DNA of 64,000 nt from Neptuniibacter sp. CAU 1671 (GTDB taxonomy: Bacteria; Pseudomonadota; Gammaproteobacteria; Pseudomonadales; Balneatricaceae), in the NCBI RefSeq assembly GCF_029222905.1, contig NZ_JARHUE010000008.1:50041-114040 (forward strand), written 5' to 3'. The position numbers and the translations under genes were made by a program. Below the pieces are notes generated by a model. The model had not been told where the DNA came from and made no database searches. It saw nothing but the letters and a program-made list of their open reading frames with translations. Position 1 is the stretch's first letter; every line of letters starts with the position of its first letter. This document shows positions 48,654 through 59,175 of this stretch, in pieces.

Positions 48654-49286
48654 ATGCGAACCCGTGTGAAAATTTGTGGTATCACCCGTTATCAGGATGC
48701 GATTGACGCGATCCATGCGGGCGCTGATGCTCTGGGGTTCGTATTTTACCCGCCCAGTCCAAGATATATTGCGCCAGAAGCGGCAGCAGAGATCATCCGC
48801 AGGTTGCCGGCATTTGTGACGACAACCGGACTGTTTGTTGATGCAGATGCGCAATGGGTTGATCAGGTCGCGCGTGAAACACGTATAGATCTAATGCAAT
48901 TTCACGGTGATGAAACCGTTGAATATTGTGAACAGTTTTCACGCCCCTACATCAAAGCATTGCGGATGAAGCCTGAGCTCAGCCTCGCTGCAGAGGTGGC
49001 ATTGTATGCCAGTGCTCAGAATATACTGCTGGACGCCTATCGACCCGGTGTTCCCGGTGGTACGGGTGAAGTCTTTGACTGGCAACGTATCCCGGAAACA
49101 CTGGCACATCAGGTTATACTGGCCGGCGGGCTGGATAGCGACAATGTAGCCAGTGCCATTCTGCAGGTGAAACCCTATGCTGTTGATGTCAGCGGTGGTG
49201 TTGAACAGGGCAAAGGCATCAAAGATGCCGCAAAAATAATAGCGTTTGTAAAAGAGGTTAACCGTGCCGACTCCAACCGATCTTAA
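48654..49286 (+). CDS. trpF: Phosphoribosylanthranilate isomerase
   Basis: A 210-residue TIM-barrel enzyme of tryptophan synthesis. The ATG at 48654 is chosen because it gives [16 protein letters not shown]; the frame is open upstream within truA. The catalytic Cys is in KICGIT and the Asp in [15 protein letters not shown]. It is the stand-alone form, not fused to trpC. It overlaps trpB by 23 bases. Confidence 0.94.
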   Translation: MRTRVKICGITRYQDAIDAIHAGADALGFVFYPPSPRYIAPEAAAEIIRRLPAFVTTTGLFVDADAQWVDQVARETRIDLMQFHGDETVEYCEQFSRPYIKALRMKPELSLAAEVALYASAQNILLDAYRPGVPGGTGEVFDWQRIPETLAHQVILAGGLDSDNVASAILQVKPYAVDVSGGVEQGKGIKDAAKIIAFVKEVNRADSNRS

Positions 49287-50484
49287 AGCACTTTCTCAGT
49301 TGCCAGACAGCCGGGGCCACTTTGGGCCTTACGGTGGTCGCTTTGTCTCTGAAACCCTGATGGCTGCCCTTGAGCAGTTGGAAGAGACCTACGAGAAGCT
49401 GTGGCGTGATCCGGAATTCCAGCGGGAGTTTGATTACGATCTGGCACATTACGTAGGTCGTCCATCGCCGCTTTATCATGCTACACACCTGTCCGATAAG
49501 GTGGGTGGAGCTCAGATCTATCTGAAACGTGAAGACCTGAACCACACAGGTGCGCACAAAGTGAATAACACCATTGGTCAGGCGTTGCTGGCCAAGTACA
49601 CTGGCAAACCTCGTGTTATCGCTGAAACCGGTGCCGGTCAGCACGGCGTTGCAACCGCAACGGTAGCCGCCCGACTGGGTCTGGAATGTCAGGTTTACAT
49701 GGGCGCGGAAGATGTGCAGCGTCAGGCGTTGAACGTATATCGCATGAAACTGCTGGGTGCGACGGTCATTCCGGTTGAATCCGGTACCCGTACCCTTAAA
49801 GATGCCATGAATGAAGCAATGCGTGACTGGGTCACCAACGTTGATAATACGTTCTACATCATCGGCACCGCCGCAGGTCCGCATCCGTATCCGAAACTGG
49901 TACGCGACTTCCAGTGCATCATTGGCCGCGAAGCGCGTAGTCAGTGTCTCGAAATGACAGGTCGTCTGCCGGATGCGCTGGTTGCCTGTGTGGGTGGTGG
50001 CTCCAATGCCATTGGTCTGTTCCACCCCTTCATTGAAGATGCCTCTGTGCGCATGATCGGTGTAGAAGCCGGTGGTTACGGTCTGGAAACGGGCCATCAC
50101 GCCGCGCCTCTGTCTGCGGGTCATCCGGGTGTACTGCATGGCAACCGTACCTACCTGATGTCCGATGATGCCGGTCAGATTCTGGGTACTCACTCAGTCT
50201 CTGCGGGTCTGGATTATCCGGGTGTGGGTCCGGAACATTCTTACCTGAAAGATTCAGGTCGTGCCGAATATGTGAATGCCACCGATGAAGAGGCGATGGA
50301 TGCTTTCCGTATGCTGACTCGTGTGGAAGGCATTATGCCAGCGCTTGAATCAAGTCATGCCGTTGCACATGCCATGAAACTCGCTAAAGAGATGGATAAA
50401 GATCAGATCATTGTGGTGAACCTGTCTGGTCGAGGCGACAAAGATATTCATACTGTTGCCCAGATTGATGGCATCAACATCTGA
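49264..50484 (+). CDS. trpB: Tryptophan synthase beta chain
   Basis: A 406-residue PLP enzyme joining indole and serine. GTG start 49264 with GAGG seven bases upstream. The PLP lysine is in [17 protein letters not shown] and the phosphate loop in [14 protein letters not shown]. Normal length (about 400). It overlaps trpF upstream and precedes trpA. Confidence 0.97.
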   Translation: MPTPTDLKALSQLPDSRGHFGPYGGRFVSETLMAALEQLEETYEKLWRDPEFQREFDYDLAHYVGRPSPLYHATHLSDKVGGAQIYLKREDLNHTGAHKVNNTIGQALLAKYTGKPRVIAETGAGQHGVATATVAARLGLECQVYMGAEDVQRQALNVYRMKLLGATVIPVESGTRTLKDAMNEAMRDWVTNVDNTFYIIGTAAGPHPYPKLVRDFQCIIGREARSQCLEMTGRLPDALVACVGGGSNAIGLFHPFIEDASVRMIGVEAGGYGLETGHHAAPLSAGHPGVLHGNRTYLMSDDAGQILGTHSVSAGLDYPGVGPEHSYLKDSGRAEYVNATDEEAMDAFRMLTRVEGIMPALESSHAVAHAMKLAKEMDKDQIIVVNLSGRGDKDIHTVAQIDGINI

Positions 50485-50506
50485 TTATTATTGGAATTAT
50501 AAAATC

Positions 50507-51310
50507 ATGAGTCGAATTGCTAACTGTTTTGCTGCACTCAAGAATGAGGGTCGCAAGGCATTGATCCCTTACGTAACAGCGGGCGATCCAACGCCAACTG
50601 TCACTGTACCGCTGTTGCATGCCCTGGTTGAGGCCGGTGCCGATGTAATCGAGCTGGGTGTACCGTTTTCCGATCCGATGGCTGATGGCCCGGTTATCCA
50701 GCTCGCCTGTGAGCGCGCGCTGAGTCATGACGTACGCCTGACTGACGTGCTGGCGATGGTGAAAACCTTCCGTGAAACCAACGATCATACGCCTGTAGTA
50801 TTAATGGGTTATCTAAATCCTGTAGAATCCATGGGGTATGAGGGCTTTGCCAAAGCGGCTCAGGCTGCTGGCGTAGATGGTGTACTGACGGTGGATCTGC
50901 CGCCTGAAGAGGGTGGGGAGTTCTCATCTATCATGCAGGCCCATGAGATCGATACCATCTTCCTGTTGGCACCCACCAGCCGCGAAGAGCGTATCAAACG
51001 GATCTGTGAGCATGGTTCAGGCTACCTTTACTACGTATCGGTGAAGGGTGTAACAGGCTCTTCAGCACTGAATGTGGAAGAGGTTGAAGCGCGACTGAAT
51101 CTGGTCCGCAAGTATACCAACCTGCCTCTGGGTGTCGGTTTTGGTATCAAGGATCCTGCATCTGCAAAACAGGTCGCTCAGGTATCTGACGGCGTGATTG
51201 TCGGTAGTGTATTGGTCAACAAAATCGCTGATCTGGTGACTGCGCCAGAGCGTGTGCCAGCAGAAGTTGCGGCCATCATTAAAGCGATGCGAACAGAGAT
51301 GGATAACTGA
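50507..51310 (+). CDS. trpA: Tryptophan synthase alpha chain
   Basis: A 267-residue TIM-barrel subunit that releases indole from indole-3-glycerol phosphate. The catalytic Glu and Asp are in [19 protein letters not shown]. The ATG 50507 start gives [23 protein letters not shown]; the frame is open further upstream. It works as a complex with TrpB and is followed by accD after 25 bases. Confidence 0.96.
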   Translation: MSRIANCFAALKNEGRKALIPYVTAGDPTPTVTVPLLHALVEAGADVIELGVPFSDPMADGPVIQLACERALSHDVRLTDVLAMVKTFRETNDHTPVVLMGYLNPVESMGYEGFAKAAQAAGVDGVLTVDLPPEEGGEFSSIMQAHEIDTIFLLAPTSREERIKRICEHGSGYLYYVSVKGVTGSSALNVEEVEARLNLVRKYTNLPLGVGFGIKDPASAKQVAQVSDGVIVGSVLVNKIADLVTAPERVPAEVAAIIKAMRTEMDN

Positions 51311-51335
51311 CCGCAGGTCAGCAAAAGGTTAGAGC

Positions 51336-52256
51336 ATGAGTAACTGGCTGGAAAAAATTGTTCCTGCACTGGCACGCTCAGAACGTAAGCGTGCCAATGT
51401 ACCTGAAGGCTTGTGGAAGAAGTGTCCCAAGTGTGAATCGGTTCTGTACCGCCCTGAGCTGGAAACGAACCTGAATGTTTGCCCTAAGTGTGAACATCAC
51501 ATGCGTCTGGGTGCGCGTAAGCGCCTGGAAGTGTTCCTTGACCCGCAGCGTCGTCATGAGATTGCTGCCGATGTGACGCCGGTTGACCGTCTCAAATTCA
51601 AGGACTCCAAGAAATACAAAGACCGTCTGGTTGCCGCACAGCGCGAAACCAACGAAAAAGACGCACTGATTGCTATGCAGGGCGAACTTGAAGGCATGCC
51701 AGTAGTGGCCGTTGCATTTGAGTTCCGCTTTATGGGTGGTTCCATGGGTGCTGTAGTGGGTGAGCGTTTTGTTCAGGCGGCGAATATCTGCCTGAAAGAA
51801 CGTATTCCACTGATCTGCTTTGCCGCCTCCGGTGGTGCGCGTATGCAGGAAGCACTGTTCTCCCTGTTTCAGATGGCAAAAACCAGTGCCGTACTGGAGA
51901 AGATGCGTAAGGAAGGTATCCCGTATATCTCCGTGCTGACTGATCCTGTGTATGGTGGTGTGTCTGCGTCTCTGGCGATGCTGGGTGACCTGAACGTTGC
52001 TGAACCGAAGGCGCTGGTGGGTTTTGCCGGTCCGCGTGTTATTGAGCAGACCGTGCGTGAAAAACTGCCGGAAGGGTTCCAGCGCAGTGAGTTCCTGCTG
52101 GAACACGGTCAGGTTGATATGATCATTCCGCGTGGCGAGATGCGCGAGCGTCTGGCTGCCATTCTGCGCAAACTCGGCCATACCCTGTCAGTACCTGTAC
52201 TGGAGCCGGTCGAAGGTGAGGTGGTCGAAGACCCCGAGCAGCCTACTCAGGCTTGA
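51336..52256 (+). CDS. accD: Acetyl-CoA carboxylase carboxyltransferase subunit beta
   Basis: A 306-residue subunit that transfers the carboxyl group from biotin to acetyl-CoA, the first step of fatty acid synthesis. The N-terminal zinc ribbon is [21 protein letters not shown]. The crotonase-fold core shows [20 protein letters not shown] and [17 protein letters not shown]. Its C-terminal tail is acidic. Followed by a terminator. Confidence 0.97.
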   Translation: MSNWLEKIVPALARSERKRANVPEGLWKKCPKCESVLYRPELETNLNVCPKCEHHMRLGARKRLEVFLDPQRRHEIAADVTPVDRLKFKDSKKYKDRLVAAQRETNEKDALIAMQGELEGMPVVAVAFEFRFMGGSMGAVVGERFVQAANICLKERIPLICFAASGGARMQEALFSLFQMAKTSAVLEKMRKEGIPYISVLTDPVYGGVSASLAMLGDLNVAEPKALVGFAGPRVIEQTVREKLPEGFQRSEFLLEHGQVDMIIPRGEMRERLAAILRKLGHTLSVPVLEPVEGEVVEDPEQPTQA

Positions 52257-52281
52257 TCTTTAAGCAGAGAATATGACTATC

Positions 52282-52310
52282 AAGGCCGTCGCATTGCGTC
52301 GGCCTTTTTT
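52282..52310 (+). terminator. Terminator of the trp-accD run
   Basis: AAGGCCG and CGGCCTT pair, with an inner CGC/GCG, followed by TTTT. It lies 25 bases after accD. Confidence 0.85.
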
Positions 52311-52323
52311 CTGAGCAGCAGGT

Positions 52324-53592
52324 ATGGCCCAAGAAATAAACCCGCAACAACGTACCCTCGAGCAGTGGCTGACATGGATGGAACAGTGCCATCCGTCCGA
52401 GATTGAACTGGGTCTGGACCGTGTACGTCAGGTGTCAGAACGCTTGGCTGTTGATCTGTCTGCCAGTCAGGTGGTGACCATTGCTGGTACTAACGGCAAA
52501 GGTTCAACCGTACGTTACCTGCAAACCATCTATTCCAGTGCTGGCTATTCCGTTGGCTGCTACACATCACCGCATTTTCTCTATTACAACGAACGGGTTG
52601 AGCTGAACGGTCAACCGGTATCCGATCAGCTGTTATGTGATGCGTTTTATGCTATTGATCAGGCCCGGGGACAGATCCCGCTGACCTATTTTGAGTTCGG
52701 CACACTGGCGGCGTTGCTGATCTTCAGTCAGACCAAACCTGATCTGGTGCTGCTGGAAGTAGGGCTGGGTGGTCGTCTGGATGCGGTAAATATTATTGAC
52801 CCCGATATTGCCGTGATTACCACGGTGGCGCTGGATCATCAGGACTGGCTCGGGGACACCCGTGAGGCCATCGGTTTTGAGAAAGCGGGCATTTTCAGAA
52901 CCGGGATACCGGCAGTATGCGGTGATCCGGATCTGCCAGAATCGGTACTAAAACATGCCAACAGCCTGAAAGCACCGCTCTATCGGGCTGGTATTGAGTT
53001 TCACATCAACTGCGATGGCGATCTCTGTCAGTTTAAAGGGAAGGGGGTTGATGGTACTGCAGTGTCGCTGGCTGATATTCCAAGGCCTGAATTGCCGCTG
53101 CCAAATGCGGCTACTGCATTGCAGGTCTGTCAGCTGTTGCCTTTGGTGATCTCTGAAGATCAGAAGCGGGTTGGTATTGCTCAGGCCCGATTGACCGGTC
53201 GAATGCAGAAAGTCAGTTATCAGGGCATCAATTTCTGTCTGGATGTGGCCCACAACCCCGAAGCGGCCGGTCTGCTGGCGGATCGGCTGGCTCTGTGGGA
53301 CAAACCGATATTGATACTGGGCATGCTGAAAGATAAAGATCGTGCTGCGGTTGTTGAAGCGCTATTACCGGTTATAAGTGAGTGGCATCTGGTTGATCTG
53401 GATACACCCCGGGGTGGCACGGCAGCCGAACTTGCCAGCTTTTTGCCGGATGACGTAAAACCTTACCAGCATGCGACGGTCACAGATGCAATCAATTACC
53501 TTGTGAACAGCGAAAAACCGCTTCAGGATGTTATGATTGCAGGGTCGTTTTACACCGTTGCCGAAGCCTTGAGTGTGTTGAAAAGGGATTAA
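52324..53592 (+). CDS. folC: Bifunctional tetrahydrofolate/dihydrofolate synthase (folylpolyglutamate synthase)
   Basis: A 422-residue Mur-ligase-type enzyme that adds glutamate to dihydropteroate and folates. The P-loop is VVTIAGTNGKGSTVRYLQ; GCYTSPHFLYYNERVELNG and DVAHNPEAAGLLAD are FolC signatures. It sits in the conserved accD-folC-dedD-cvpA-purF order. It begins only 14 bases after the accD terminator, so its promoter is not obvious. Confidence 0.95.
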   Translation: MAQEINPQQRTLEQWLTWMEQCHPSEIELGLDRVRQVSERLAVDLSASQVVTIAGTNGKGSTVRYLQTIYSSAGYSVGCYTSPHFLYYNERVELNGQPVSDQLLCDAFYAIDQARGQIPLTYFEFGTLAALLIFSQTKPDLVLLEVGLGGRLDAVNIIDPDIAVITTVALDHQDWLGDTREAIGFEKAGIFRTGIPAVCGDPDLPESVLKHANSLKAPLYRAGIEFHINCDGDLCQFKGKGVDGTAVSLADIPRPELPLPNAATALQVCQLLPLVISEDQKRVGIAQARLTGRMQKVSYQGINFCLDVAHNPEAAGLLADRLALWDKPILILGMLKDKDRAAVVEALLPVISEWHLVDLDTPRGGTAAELASFLPDDVKPYQHATVTDAINYLVNSEKPLQDVMIAGSFYTVAEALSVLKRD

Positions 53593-53598
53593 CCGTCT

Positions 53599-54156
53599 AT
53601 GCAGCAACAGATTAAACATCGCCTTATCGGACTGGCCGTTATTCTGGTCTCATCTGCGATTCTGTTTCCGTTGCTGTTTAGCGGGGCCGGTTATCAGGAA
53701 CGGCATCTGACCAGTCAGATCCCTGATGCACCTGACCGCCCTGAGATTGTCTATATCGAACCGCAGTCCAAACCCCTGCCTAACACTGAACAGCTGGCTG
53801 AGCCGGGTGAAACCACCACGCTGCCTGAAGTGCCTGCTGTTGTGGGTGATGCACTGGCCGGTGCACAACACAAACCTGATCTGGATCTGCGGGATGATCA
53901 GCCGGTGCTGGATCAGCAGGGTGTGCCGGTCTCCTGGACACTGCAGTTGGCCAGTTTTAAAGATGAAAGTAACGCCCGCAGTCTGCGACGTCAGTTAATC
54001 AATGAAGGCTATAAGGTGTTTACCCGCAAGCAGGGTGAACTGGTTAAGGTGTATGTTGGCCCTGAGATGCAGCGCAGCCGACTGGAAAACCTCAAGGCTC
54101 AGTTACAGAAAGATATGGGGCTGGACGGAATCATCGTTCGCTTCACCACTCAATAG
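53599..54156 (+). CDS. SPOR domain protein, DedD-like
   Basis: A 185-residue protein with a single membrane segment (IGLAVILVSSAILFPLLFSG, residues 11-30), a periplasmic Pro-rich linker, and a C-terminal SPOR domain (SWTLQLASFKDESNARSLRRQL..VYVGPEM). SPOR domains bind denuded septal peptidoglycan. By position (folC to cvpA) it corresponds to DedD, a cell-division accessory. Sequence outside the SPOR domain is poorly conserved in this family. Confidence 0.88.
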   Translation: MQQQIKHRLIGLAVILVSSAILFPLLFSGAGYQERHLTSQIPDAPDRPEIVYIEPQSKPLPNTEQLAEPGETTTLPEVPAVVGDALAGAQHKPDLDLRDDQPVLDQQGVPVSWTLQLASFKDESNARSLRRQLINEGYKVFTRKQGELVKVYVGPEMQRSRLENLKAQLQKDMGLDGIIVRFTTQ

Positions 54157-54212
54157 CGTTTGAAAAACCTCGTTCAGCAACCGTATTTCCTTTTTTCTCA
54201 CCGACTAAAGTC

Positions 54213-54221
54213 TGTTAAAAT
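54213..54221 (+). promoter_or_regulatory. Extended -10 element before cvpA
   Basis: TGTTAAAAT is an extended -10-like site 30 bases before the cvpA start. No clear -35 is present. It is the best candidate start for cvpA-purF. Confidence 0.35.
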
Positions 54222-54251
54222 GCGGCCTGTTTTTTCCAACGGCAGAAGACG

Positions 54252-54746
54252 ATGAACTGGGCTGACTGGACCATCCTTGTCATTATTGCGATTTCAAGCC
54301 TTATCAGCCTGAAACGCGGCTTTGTACGTGAAGCATTGTCACTGCTGACCTGGATTTCAGCATTTATCGTTGCACGTCTGTTCTCCCAGTCCCTCGACGT
54401 TGTCCTGCAGCCCTACATAGAAACACCTTCCGTACGCTGGGGTGCTGCCTTTGCTATTCTCTTCATTGCCACACTGGTGATTGGTGCTCTGCTGAATAAG
54501 TTAATCAGCATGCTGGTTGATGCAACCGGCCTGAGCGGTACCGACCGAGTGCTGGGTATAGGTTTTGGGGCTGCCAGGGGTGGCCTTATTGTGGTGGTTT
54601 TAGTGGCACTGGTGCGCATGAGCCCGGCCATTAACGATCCCTGGTGGCAGGAATCCCAGTTGATTCCGCACTTTGTTCTTATGGAGACCTGGACCAAGGA
54701 TGCTGCCCGCGATATGGCGAGCCTGATCTGGAACGCCGGTCGCTGA
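54252..54746 (+). CDS. cvpA: CvpA family membrane protein
   Basis: A 164-residue protein with four hydrophobic segments, beginning MNWADWTILVIIAISSLISLKRGFVREALSLLTWI. ATGLSGTDRVLGIGFGAARG is the CvpA signature. It is linked to colicin V production and envelope stability in E. coli. It precedes purF by 39 bases, as in most gammaproteobacteria. Confidence 0.94.
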   Translation: MNWADWTILVIIAISSLISLKRGFVREALSLLTWISAFIVARLFSQSLDVVLQPYIETPSVRWGAAFAILFIATLVIGALLNKLISMLVDATGLSGTDRVLGIGFGAARGGLIVVVLVALVRMSPAINDPWWQESQLIPHFVLMETWTKDAARDMASLIWNAGR

Positions 54747-54785
54747 GGTTTCCGTTTAGTAAGTTAGCACTTTGAGGTGAGTTGA

Positions 54786-56309
54786 ATGTGCGGCATTGTT
54801 GGTATTGTAGCCAAATCCTATGTTAACCAGACCATCTTTGATGCCCTGACGGTGCTGCAGCACCGGGGCCAGGATGCGGCCGGTATGGTGACCTGTGAAG
54901 GCAACCGGTTTTTCCTGCGCAAAGATAACGGTCTGGTGAACGAAGTCTTCCGCACGCGTCATATGAAGCGCCTGGTCGGTAACCTAGGTATCGGCCATGT
55001 CCGCTATCCAACGGCAGGCAGCTCAAGCTCCGCTGAAGCGCAGCCTTTCTATGTGAACTCACCCTACGGTATTGCGCTGGCGCATAACGGTAACCTGACC
55101 AATGCCGAAGAACTGGCCGATCAGATGTTCCGTGCCGATCTGCGTCACATCAACACCACCTCTGACTCAGAAGTGCTGCTGAACGTATTCGCCCATGAAC
55201 TGCAACGTCAGGGCAAACTGCAGCCACAGGCTGAAGATATGTTTGCTGCTGTGCGTCGTGTACATGAACGCTGCAAGGGCGGCTACGCTGCGGTGGCGGT
55301 AATTACCGGTTACGGCATTCTGGCGTTCCGTGATCCAAACGGCATTCGTCCGCTGACCTACGGTAAACGTGAGACCGAAACTGGTACTGAATATATGGTC
55401 GCCTCTGAGAGTGTGGCGCTGGATATTTCCGGGTTTAAACGTGTCCGTGATATTGCGCCGGGTGAGGCTATCTACTTTGATATGGATGGCAATGTGTTTA
55501 CCCAGCAGTGCAGCGATCAGACTAAACTGGCACCTTGCCTGTTCGAATTCGTTTATCTGGCCCGTCCTGATTCCATCATTGATGATGTGAGCGTGCATAA
55601 ATCCCGTATGCGTATGGGTAAACGCCTGGCAGACAAAGTGCTGCGTGAGCGGCCTGATCACGACATTGATGTAGTGATTCCGATTCCGGATACCAGCCGT
55701 ACCTCTGCGATGGAGATGGCTAAAGAGCTGGATGTGACTTACCGCGAAGGCTTTATCAAAAACCGTTACATCGGCCGTACCTTTATCATGCCGGGCCAGA
55801 CCCAGCGTGCGCGTTCTGTACGCCGTAAGCTGAACCCCATCAGTCTTGAGTTTCAGGACAAGGTGGTCATGCTGGTGGATGACTCCATCGTGCGTGGTAC
55901 CACCTCGGGTCAGATCGTACAGATGGCACGTGATGCCGGCGCCAAAAAAGTTTACTTTGCATCAGCCGCACCGGCGGTGAAATTCCCCAACGTGTATGGC
56001 ATTGATATGCCGGCAGCGGATGAGCTGATTGCCCACGGCCGTACCGATGAAGAAGTTTGTGCAGAGATTGGCTGTGACTGGCTGGTGTATCAGGATCTTG
56101 AGGATCTGAAGGAATGCGTCAGCGAAGGTAATAAAGAGATTCAGAACTTTGATACCTGCGTGTTTGATGGTCAGTATGTTACCGGTGATGTGGATTCCGA
56201 GTATCTGAACCGTCTGAGCATGGCCAGAAACGATGCCGCTAAAGAGGACGGTCAGAGCCGCCAGGCGGCCAGTAACGAGTCCTCAAATCTCTGTAGCAAG
56301 ATCGATTAA
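54786..56309 (+). CDS. purF: Amidophosphoribosyltransferase
   Basis: A 507-residue enzyme for the first committed purine step, making phosphoribosylamine from PRPP and glutamine. It starts [10 protein letters not shown], so Cys2 becomes the N-terminal nucleophile of the glutaminase domain after Met removal. HRGQDAAGM and [12 protein letters not shown] are Ntn-glutaminase motifs; [26 protein letters not shown] is the PRPP loop. Length matches E. coli PurF (505). Confidence 0.97.
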   Translation: MCGIVGIVAKSYVNQTIFDALTVLQHRGQDAAGMVTCEGNRFFLRKDNGLVNEVFRTRHMKRLVGNLGIGHVRYPTAGSSSSAEAQPFYVNSPYGIALAHNGNLTNAEELADQMFRADLRHINTTSDSEVLLNVFAHELQRQGKLQPQAEDMFAAVRRVHERCKGGYAAVAVITGYGILAFRDPNGIRPLTYGKRETETGTEYMVASESVALDISGFKRVRDIAPGEAIYFDMDGNVFTQQCSDQTKLAPCLFEFVYLARPDSIIDDVSVHKSRMRMGKRLADKVLRERPDHDIDVVIPIPDTSRTSAMEMAKELDVTYREGFIKNRYIGRTFIMPGQTQRARSVRRKLNPISLEFQDKVVMLVDDSIVRGTTSGQIVQMARDAGAKKVYFASAAPAVKFPNVYGIDMPAADELIAHGRTDEEVCAEIGCDWLVYQDLEDLKECVSEGNKEIQNFDTCVFDGQYVTGDVDSEYLNRLSMARNDAAKEDGQSRQAASNESSNLCSKID

Positions 56310-56323
56310 GGAGCCTTTGTTCC

Positions 56324-57544
56324 ATGTCCATTGCGGATTACGAACGCCTGCAACGTATTCAGTTTGAAGCCGAAGGTTACGGACTTTCAACTCAGGCTGT
56401 GCGTGCAGGTCAGCACCGTTCTCTGGAAGGTGAGCATAGCGATCCTATCTATGCCACCTCCAGTTATGTGTTTTCAACTGCCCGTGAAGCGGCAGCCCGG
56501 TTTGGTGGCGAAGTAGAGGGCAACATCTACTCCCGATTCACCAACCCGACGGTACAGTTTTTTGAAGAGCGCATTGCCGCGATGGAAGGCGGCGAGCGTG
56601 CTGTGGCGACGGCTTCTGGCATGGCAGCCATCATGAGCACCTGTCTGGCGCTGATGCAGCAGGGCGACCATGTGGTCTGCTCGCGCAGTGTGTTTGGTTC
56701 TACCGTTACCCTGTTTGACAAATACATGTCACGTTACGGTATCAGCACCACCTTTGTAGATCCGACCTCGCTGGATGCCTGGCGTGAAGCGATCCGCCCG
56801 GAAACCAAAATGCTGTTTCTGGAAACCCCCTCCAACCCGCTGGCTGAACTGACCGATGTGGTTGCGGTGGGCAAAATCGCCAAAGAGAAAGGCGTGTTGC
56901 TGGTGGTCGATAACTGCTTCTGCACCCCGGTGCTGCAGCAGCCGATCAAACAGGGCGCTGACATCGTGATTCACTCGGCCACCAAATATCTGGATGGTCA
57001 GGGCCGCTGTATTGGTGGTGTTGTCGTGGGTCGCGATAAAGAGATGGAAGAGGTGTTCGGCTTCATCCGTACCGGCGGTGCCTGCATGAGCCCGTTCAAC
57101 GCCTGGGTATTCCTGAAAGGTCTGGAAACCCTGCGTCTGCGTATGGATGCCCACTGCCGTAACGCGCTTGAGATGGCCCAGTGGCTGGAACAGCAGCCGG
57201 GAATCAAACGGGTCTTCTATGCTGGTTTGCCCAGCCATCCGCAGCACGAGCTGGCAAAAGCTCAGCAGACTGGCGGGTTTGGCGGTGTACTGTCGTTTGA
57301 GGTTGAAGGTGATCAGGCGGCGGCCTGGCGCTTTATTGATGCTACCGAGATGGTCTCCATCACCGGCAATCTGGGTGATGTGAAAACCACCATTACCCAT
57401 CCGGCGACCACCACTCACGGCCGCATGACACCGGAAGCCCGTGCGGCGGCCGGTATCCATGACAACCTGATTCGCCTGTCGGTGGGTATCGAAGATCTCG
57501 ACGATATCAAAGCCGATATGCAGCGCGGTCTGGCCGCTATCTGA
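56324..57544 (+). CDS. metZ: O-succinylhomoserine sulfhydrylase
   Basis: A 406-residue PLP enzyme of the Cys/Met metabolism family that makes homocysteine directly from O-succinylhomoserine and sulfide. The PLP lysine is in VIHSATKYLDGQGRCIGG. TNPTVQFFEERIAAMEGGERAVATASGMAAI is typical. The purF-metZ order is the Pseudomonas one and supports MetZ over MetB or MetY. AAGGAGCC precedes the ATG. Its end overlaps the convergent thpR by eight bases. Confidence 0.92.
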   Translation: MSIADYERLQRIQFEAEGYGLSTQAVRAGQHRSLEGEHSDPIYATSSYVFSTAREAAARFGGEVEGNIYSRFTNPTVQFFEERIAAMEGGERAVATASGMAAIMSTCLALMQQGDHVVCSRSVFGSTVTLFDKYMSRYGISTTFVDPTSLDAWREAIRPETKMLFLETPSNPLAELTDVVAVGKIAKEKGVLLVVDNCFCTPVLQQPIKQGADIVIHSATKYLDGQGRCIGGVVVGRDKEMEEVFGFIRTGGACMSPFNAWVFLKGLETLRLRMDAHCRNALEMAQWLEQQPGIKRVFYAGLPSHPQHELAKAQQTGGFGGVLSFEVEGDQAAAWRFIDATEMVSITGNLGDVKTTITHPATTTHGRMTPEARAAAGIHDNLIRLSVGIEDLDDIKADMQRGLAAI

Positions 57545-58103
57545 CCTGACGGCGCCTGGGGTTCAACTCAGGCGCTGTTTCATCCGCCATAAAGATGGCC
57601 TCGGTGGTATATACCGCGCCTTCCTGCCTTAACTGACTGCTTTTCAGGCAGAATGCATCCGTCTCAAAGCTGAATTCAAAGCCCGCCATCCGGTTAGCTA
57701 ACACCGCCATGGTTCCGGCATCAACGGCTTTACCCCGTGCCAGTGTAATATGGGGGCGGTAGCGTCGGCGGGGCAACTGGAAACCCTGCCCATGAATGAT
57801 CCGGTGCAGTTTTTGTTGCAGCCTTAACAGGGCTTCAGAGGGTTCTACGCCCAGCCAGAGAATGCCTGAGCTGAAACTGCCCACTTCACGGCAGTGAATA
57901 GACACCGGTGAAAACTCAACCTCAGCAATCGCTTCCAGCAGCGGGTCCAGCCGATGCGGCGAGACTTCACCAATAAACACCAGCGTCAGGTGTAACTGAT
58001 CGAGGGGTGCCCAGCGTACAGTGTCAGACAGCTCGGTTGGCAGTCGCAGACTGAGCTCATCCAGCAACGCTTCAGGCAGGTCAATGGCAGTAAAAATACG
58101 CAT
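57537..58103 (-). CDS. thpR: RNA 2',3'-cyclic phosphodiesterase ThpR
   Basis: A 188-residue 2H phosphoesterase. The two catalytic HxTx motifs are QLHLTLVFIGEV and PHITLARGK. These enzymes open 2',3'-cyclic phosphate RNA ends and were first known as 2'-5' RNA ligases. Length is normal (about 180). It is divergent from dusC with 65 bases between starts. Confidence 0.92.
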   Translation of the reverse strand: MRIFTAIDLPEALLDELSLRLPTELSDTVRWAPLDQLHLTLVFIGEVSPHRLDPLLEAIAEVEFSPVSIHCREVGSFSSGILWLGVEPSEALLRLQQKLHRIIHGQGFQLPRRRYRPHITLARGKAVDAGTMAVLANRMAGFEFSFETDAFCLKSSQLRQEGAVYTTEAIFMADETAPELNPRRRQVR

Positions 58104-58128
58104 TGTGCATCTCCAGCCGGGAACCGTT

Positions 58129-58134
58129 TATAAT
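58129..58134 (+). promoter_or_regulatory. Consensus -10 box of dusC
   Basis: A perfect TATAAT lies 35 bases before the GTG start of dusC. The ATG formed by its last bases (58133) is in frame with dusC but lies within the promoter, which argues against it as the start. Confidence 0.5.
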
Positions 58135-58168
58135 GCGCTCTTTTAATCAACAGGTCAGCCTCAAACCC

Positions 58169-59143
58169 GTGAATATTATTCTTGCACCGATGGAAGGCGT
58201 GGTGGATTTCACCATGCGCGATCTGCTGACCCGCGTGGGTGGCATTGATCGCTGTGTGACAGAATTTGTCCGGGTCAGTGACCGTGTATTGCCTGCCCGG
58301 GTGTTCCGGCGTATCTGCCCTGAGCTTTTGAATGGCGGCAAAACTCCGGCCGGGGTGCCTGTGGTGTTACAGCTACTGGGCAGTGATCCAGCGCTGCTGG
58401 CCGGTAATGCCCGCAAAGCGGTAAAACTCGGTGCACCGGCAATTGATCTGAACTTTGGCTGCCCGGCCAAAACCGTGAACCGCAGCCGGGGCGGGGCAGT
58501 GCTGCTGGATGAGCCGGAACTGGTACATGCGATTGTCTCGGCAGTCCGACAGGCGGTGCCTGCGGATATTCCGGTGACAGCCAAGATGCGTCTGGGCAAC
58601 AAGGATAAAAGCCTGGCACTGGAAAACGCCCACGCCATCAACAGTGCCGGGGCGACCAGTCTGGCGGTACATGCCCGAACCAAAATCGAAGGTTATCGGC
58701 CACCGGCCCACTGGGAGTGGATTGCCCGCATCCGTGAGGCAATCTCGATACCGGTGGTGGCCAACGGTGAGGTCTGGACCATTGATGATTACCATCTGTG
58801 CCGTGAGGTCAGTGGCTGTGCAGATGTGATGATTGGGCGCGGTCTGATTGCCAAACCCGATCTGGCCAGCCTGATCAGTCAGCACCGCGTCGGAGGCGAT
58901 TTGCAGCCTTATAACTGGCTGGCCGTAGTGCCGTTGGTTATCCAGTACCTGAACCAGATTGAGCAGGATATCGCGCCGCGTTATGTGCATGGCCGGATCA
59001 AACAGTGGTTGCAGCAACTGCAGCGGGAATACCCAGAAGCGGCTGTGTTGTTCCACACCATCAAAACCCTGCGTCAGCCGGCCGAGATCCGGCAGGCGAT
59101 CATGGCTACTTTGCCGCTGGCTGATGTCTCCGCCGTCGCTTAG
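58169..59143 (+). CDS. dusC: tRNA-dihydrouridine(16) synthase DusC
   Basis: A 324-residue FMN enzyme that reduces U16 in tRNA. The GTG at 58169 is chosen because it gives the family start NIILAPMEGVVDFTMRDLL and because upstream ATG codons fall in a -10 box. The catalytic Cys is in LNFGCPAKTVNRSRGGAVLL; AKMRLG, VHARTKIEGYRPPAHW and ANGEVWTIDDY are Dus motifs. HGRIKQWLQQLQREYPEA favours the DusC subgroup. Confidence 0.9.
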   Translation: MNIILAPMEGVVDFTMRDLLTRVGGIDRCVTEFVRVSDRVLPARVFRRICPELLNGGKTPAGVPVVLQLLGSDPALLAGNARKAVKLGAPAIDLNFGCPAKTVNRSRGGAVLLDEPELVHAIVSAVRQAVPADIPVTAKMRLGNKDKSLALENAHAINSAGATSLAVHARTKIEGYRPPAHWEWIARIREAISIPVVANGEVWTIDDYHLCREVSGCADVMIGRGLIAKPDLASLISQHRVGGDLQPYNWLAVVPLVIQYLNQIEQDIAPRYVHGRIKQWLQQLQREYPEAAVLFHTIKTLRQPAEIRQAIMATLPLADVSAVA

Positions 59144-59175
59144 ACTGCTATAAACATCGCCTGACAGGGGCTGTT

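Noticed and set aside
49258..50193. 311-codon open frame antisense to trpB
   Set aside because: Shadow of trpB; product composition is random-like and no ribosome site is seen.
51378..52181. 267-codon open frame antisense to accD
   Set aside because: Opposite a complete accD; no family resemblance.
58133..58168. ATG 58133 as dusC start
   Set aside because: It is formed by the last bases of a perfect TATAAT, has no ribosome site, and adds residues not found in DusC.
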